A DNA stretch of 12,120 bases from assembly GCA_002413455.1 (NCBI GenBank), contig DHXA01000094.1, positions 1 through 12,120 of the forward strand, given 5' to 3'. The notes beneath the pieces were generated by a model. It was not told the origin of the DNA. It worked only from the letters and a program-made list of their open reading frames with translations, and searched no databases. This stretch comes from Rhodanobacter sp. UBA5168 (GTDB lineage Bacteria; Pseudomonadota; Gammaproteobacteria; Xanthomonadales; Rhodanobacteraceae). Of this stretch, positions 12,087 to 12,120 are shown in pieces; positions within the stretch are counted from its first letter, which is position 1, and every line of letters starts with the position of its first letter. Both the position numbers and the translations under genes were made by a program.

Positions 12087-12120
12087 GATGAAACGGGGAA
12101 TCGCGCGAGCGCATCGATCG

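Overview
The window looks like an accessory region from a Xanthomonadales gammaproteobacterium (Xanthomonadaceae or Rhodanobacteraceae). Three things suggest this: high G+C coding sequence, an XAC0095-type protein at 8218-8889, and a REP-associated tyrosine transposase (RAYT) with many long palindromic REP copies. No rRNA, tRNA, CRISPR array or core housekeeping operon is visible. The taxonomic call is inference from sequence style.

Positions 1-1780 are a scrap zone. It holds the tail of a transposase-like frame (minus strand, window edge), an RTX-type C-terminal gene remnant, and four palindromic repeats. Two of those repeats enclose an exact 108-bp copy of the middle of a gene that lies intact about 2.3 kb downstream. 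About 600 bp (1175-1780) show no credible gene. Positions 1781-3592 hold a lipoprotein gene translationally coupled to a truncated gene, an intact secreted-protein gene, and the first 15 codons of a gene cut off by the RAYT unit. The RAYT gene (3609-4319, minus) sits between one left and one right REP arm, as though it occupied the loop of a REP hairpin. A complete OprB-type porin gene follows (4471-5700).

Positions 5780-8900 contain a small four-helix membrane protein, an orphan zinc-ribbon/coiled-coil protein, a phage-type repressor on the minus strand with an operator-like upstream region, and the XAC0095-like protein. REP elements sit in most of the junctions. Some of them supply stop codons or lie exactly between convergent genes.

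Positions 8900-12086 are a toxin-antitoxin cluster with three modules. The first is HigB2/HigA2-like, with a striking double-palindrome operator over its promoter and a third, winged-helix-like gene behind it. The second is an MntA/HepT (nucleotidyltransferase/HEPN) pair. The third is a Phd/YefM-RelE pair. Between the first two lies a minus-strand remnant: a gene tail and a 79-aa gene, apparently cut by the arrival of MntA/HepT.

The strongest unusual signal is the REP/RAYT system: at least three REP families, full and half copies, REPs bracketing the transposase, and a gene fragment trapped between REPs. The other genes look like typical accessory cargo. I found no clear multi-gene defence system beyond the toxin-antitoxin modules.
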